From NCBI GenBank assembly GCA_013215905.1, contig JABSQI010000026.1:1-12555 (forward strand): DNA of 12,555 nucleotides, written 5' to 3'. A program made the position numbers and the translations under genes. This DNA comes from Legionellales bacterium (lineage in GTDB: Bacteria; Pseudomonadota; Gammaproteobacteria; PIVX01). The notes under the pieces were generated by a model. That model did no database searches and was not told the origin of the DNA. It worked only from the letters and a program-made list of their open reading frames with translations. The number at the start of each line of letters is the position of its first letter. Position 1 is the stretch's first letter. Of this stretch, positions 12,336 through 12,555 are shown one piece after another.

Positions 12336-12555
12336 ACATACTCTCTAATAACCTGATTTGCACAATCTAGCTCAACTACATCCATTTTCATTATTCTTTC
12401 ATACAATTTTTCTCCAACTCCAATTGCTGCAGGTAAATTCATTTCACCAGCTCTTATAGCCATATGAGAATTTGCTCCCCCGAACTTGGTAATAAGCCCT
12501 GATATCCCCTGCCCAAATAACCAATCATACCCAGGATCAGCTTGAGGTATCAATA
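12332..12555 (-). CDS. C-terminal phosphohistidine domain of a PEP-synthase-like enzyme, probable L-glutamine kinase (Cj1418-like), partial
   Basis: Only the last 74 codons are in the window; the frame runs off the right edge. The visible part reads IPQADPGYDWLFG, then GLITKFGGANSHMAIRAGEM and NLPAAIGVGE. This is the mobile swivelling domain of PEP-utilising enzymes, with the phosphate-carrying histidine in the motif GGANSHMAIRA. In such enzymes this histidine carries phosphate between the ATP site and the acceptor. Campylobacter Cj1418, a member of the group, phosphorylates the amide of L-glutamine using ATP, giving AMP, phosphate and L-glutamine phosphate. The tight coupling to Cj1417- and Cj1416-like genes supports that assignment over PEP synthase or pyruvate phosphate dikinase. 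Overlap with the next gene is four bases. The ATP-grasp part must lie outside the window. Confidence 0.82.
   Translation of the reverse strand, partial: LIPQADPGYDWLFGQGISGLITKFGGANSHMAIRAGEMNLPAAIGVGEKLYERIMKMDVVELDCANQVIREYV

Noticed and set aside
1..12555. CRISPR array or intact insertion sequence
   Set aside because: No regularly spaced direct repeats of 20-40 bases, no terminal inverted repeats flanking a transposase, and only the tail of an Rpn-type nuclease is present.

Overview
The window is AT-rich throughout (roughly 30% GC by eye). It encodes a Gram-negative bacterium whose genome looks partly eroded. The mix is small conserved housekeeping-type genes, three orphan secreted proteins, a toxin-antitoxin pair and several broken gene remnants. 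This fits a host-associated or intracellular proteobacterium (Rickettsiales- or Legionellales-like), but nothing here fixes the taxon. There is no rRNA, recognisable tRNA, CRISPR array or intact insertion sequence.

Layout. 1-1100: an orphan, cysteine-rich exported protein with its own SD and a strong hairpin behind it. 1228-2901 (minus): a probable operon of a bacterioferritin-like di-iron protein, a short MscS-type channel and a LysE/RhtB-type exporter. 3026-3451 (plus): a DUF6314-like protein. 3608-4027 (minus): a membrane-anchored coiled-coil repeat protein. 4297-5234 (plus): acylphosphatase and ElbB, overlapping by one base. 5546-6100 (plus) and 6455-7105 (minus): two more secreted orphans. 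7132-8319 (minus): a patch of decay holding a DUF7832 N-terminal stub, the tail of an Rpn/PD-(D/E)XK transposase-type nuclease, and a frameshifted unknown gene. An apparently intact RelE/ParE-ParD-like toxin-antitoxin module sits inside this patch with a textbook promoter and palindromic operator. 8401-9750 (plus): a short, divergent YidC/Oxa1-type insertase.

The most interesting part is 9792-12555 (minus). Here a translationally coupled operon encodes, in order, the C-terminus of a PEP-synthase-like enzyme, a class I glutamine-amidotransferase-fold hydrolase, a nucleoside-triphosphate transferase and a CDP-glycerol glycerophosphotransferase-family protein. The first three match in family, order and direction the Campylobacter jejuni Cj1418-Cj1417-Cj1416 set (L-glutamine kinase, gamma-glutamyl-CDP-amidate hydrolase, CTP:phosphoglutamine cytidylyltransferase). 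That set makes cytidine diphosphoramidate for the phosphoramidate decoration of capsule. The likely output here is therefore a phosphoramidate donor, with the fourth gene as a candidate transferase. That fourth gene carries a single in-frame TAA, so the final step may be lost, altered or rescued by readthrough. The assignment rests on recalled family resemblance and gene order, not on a search.
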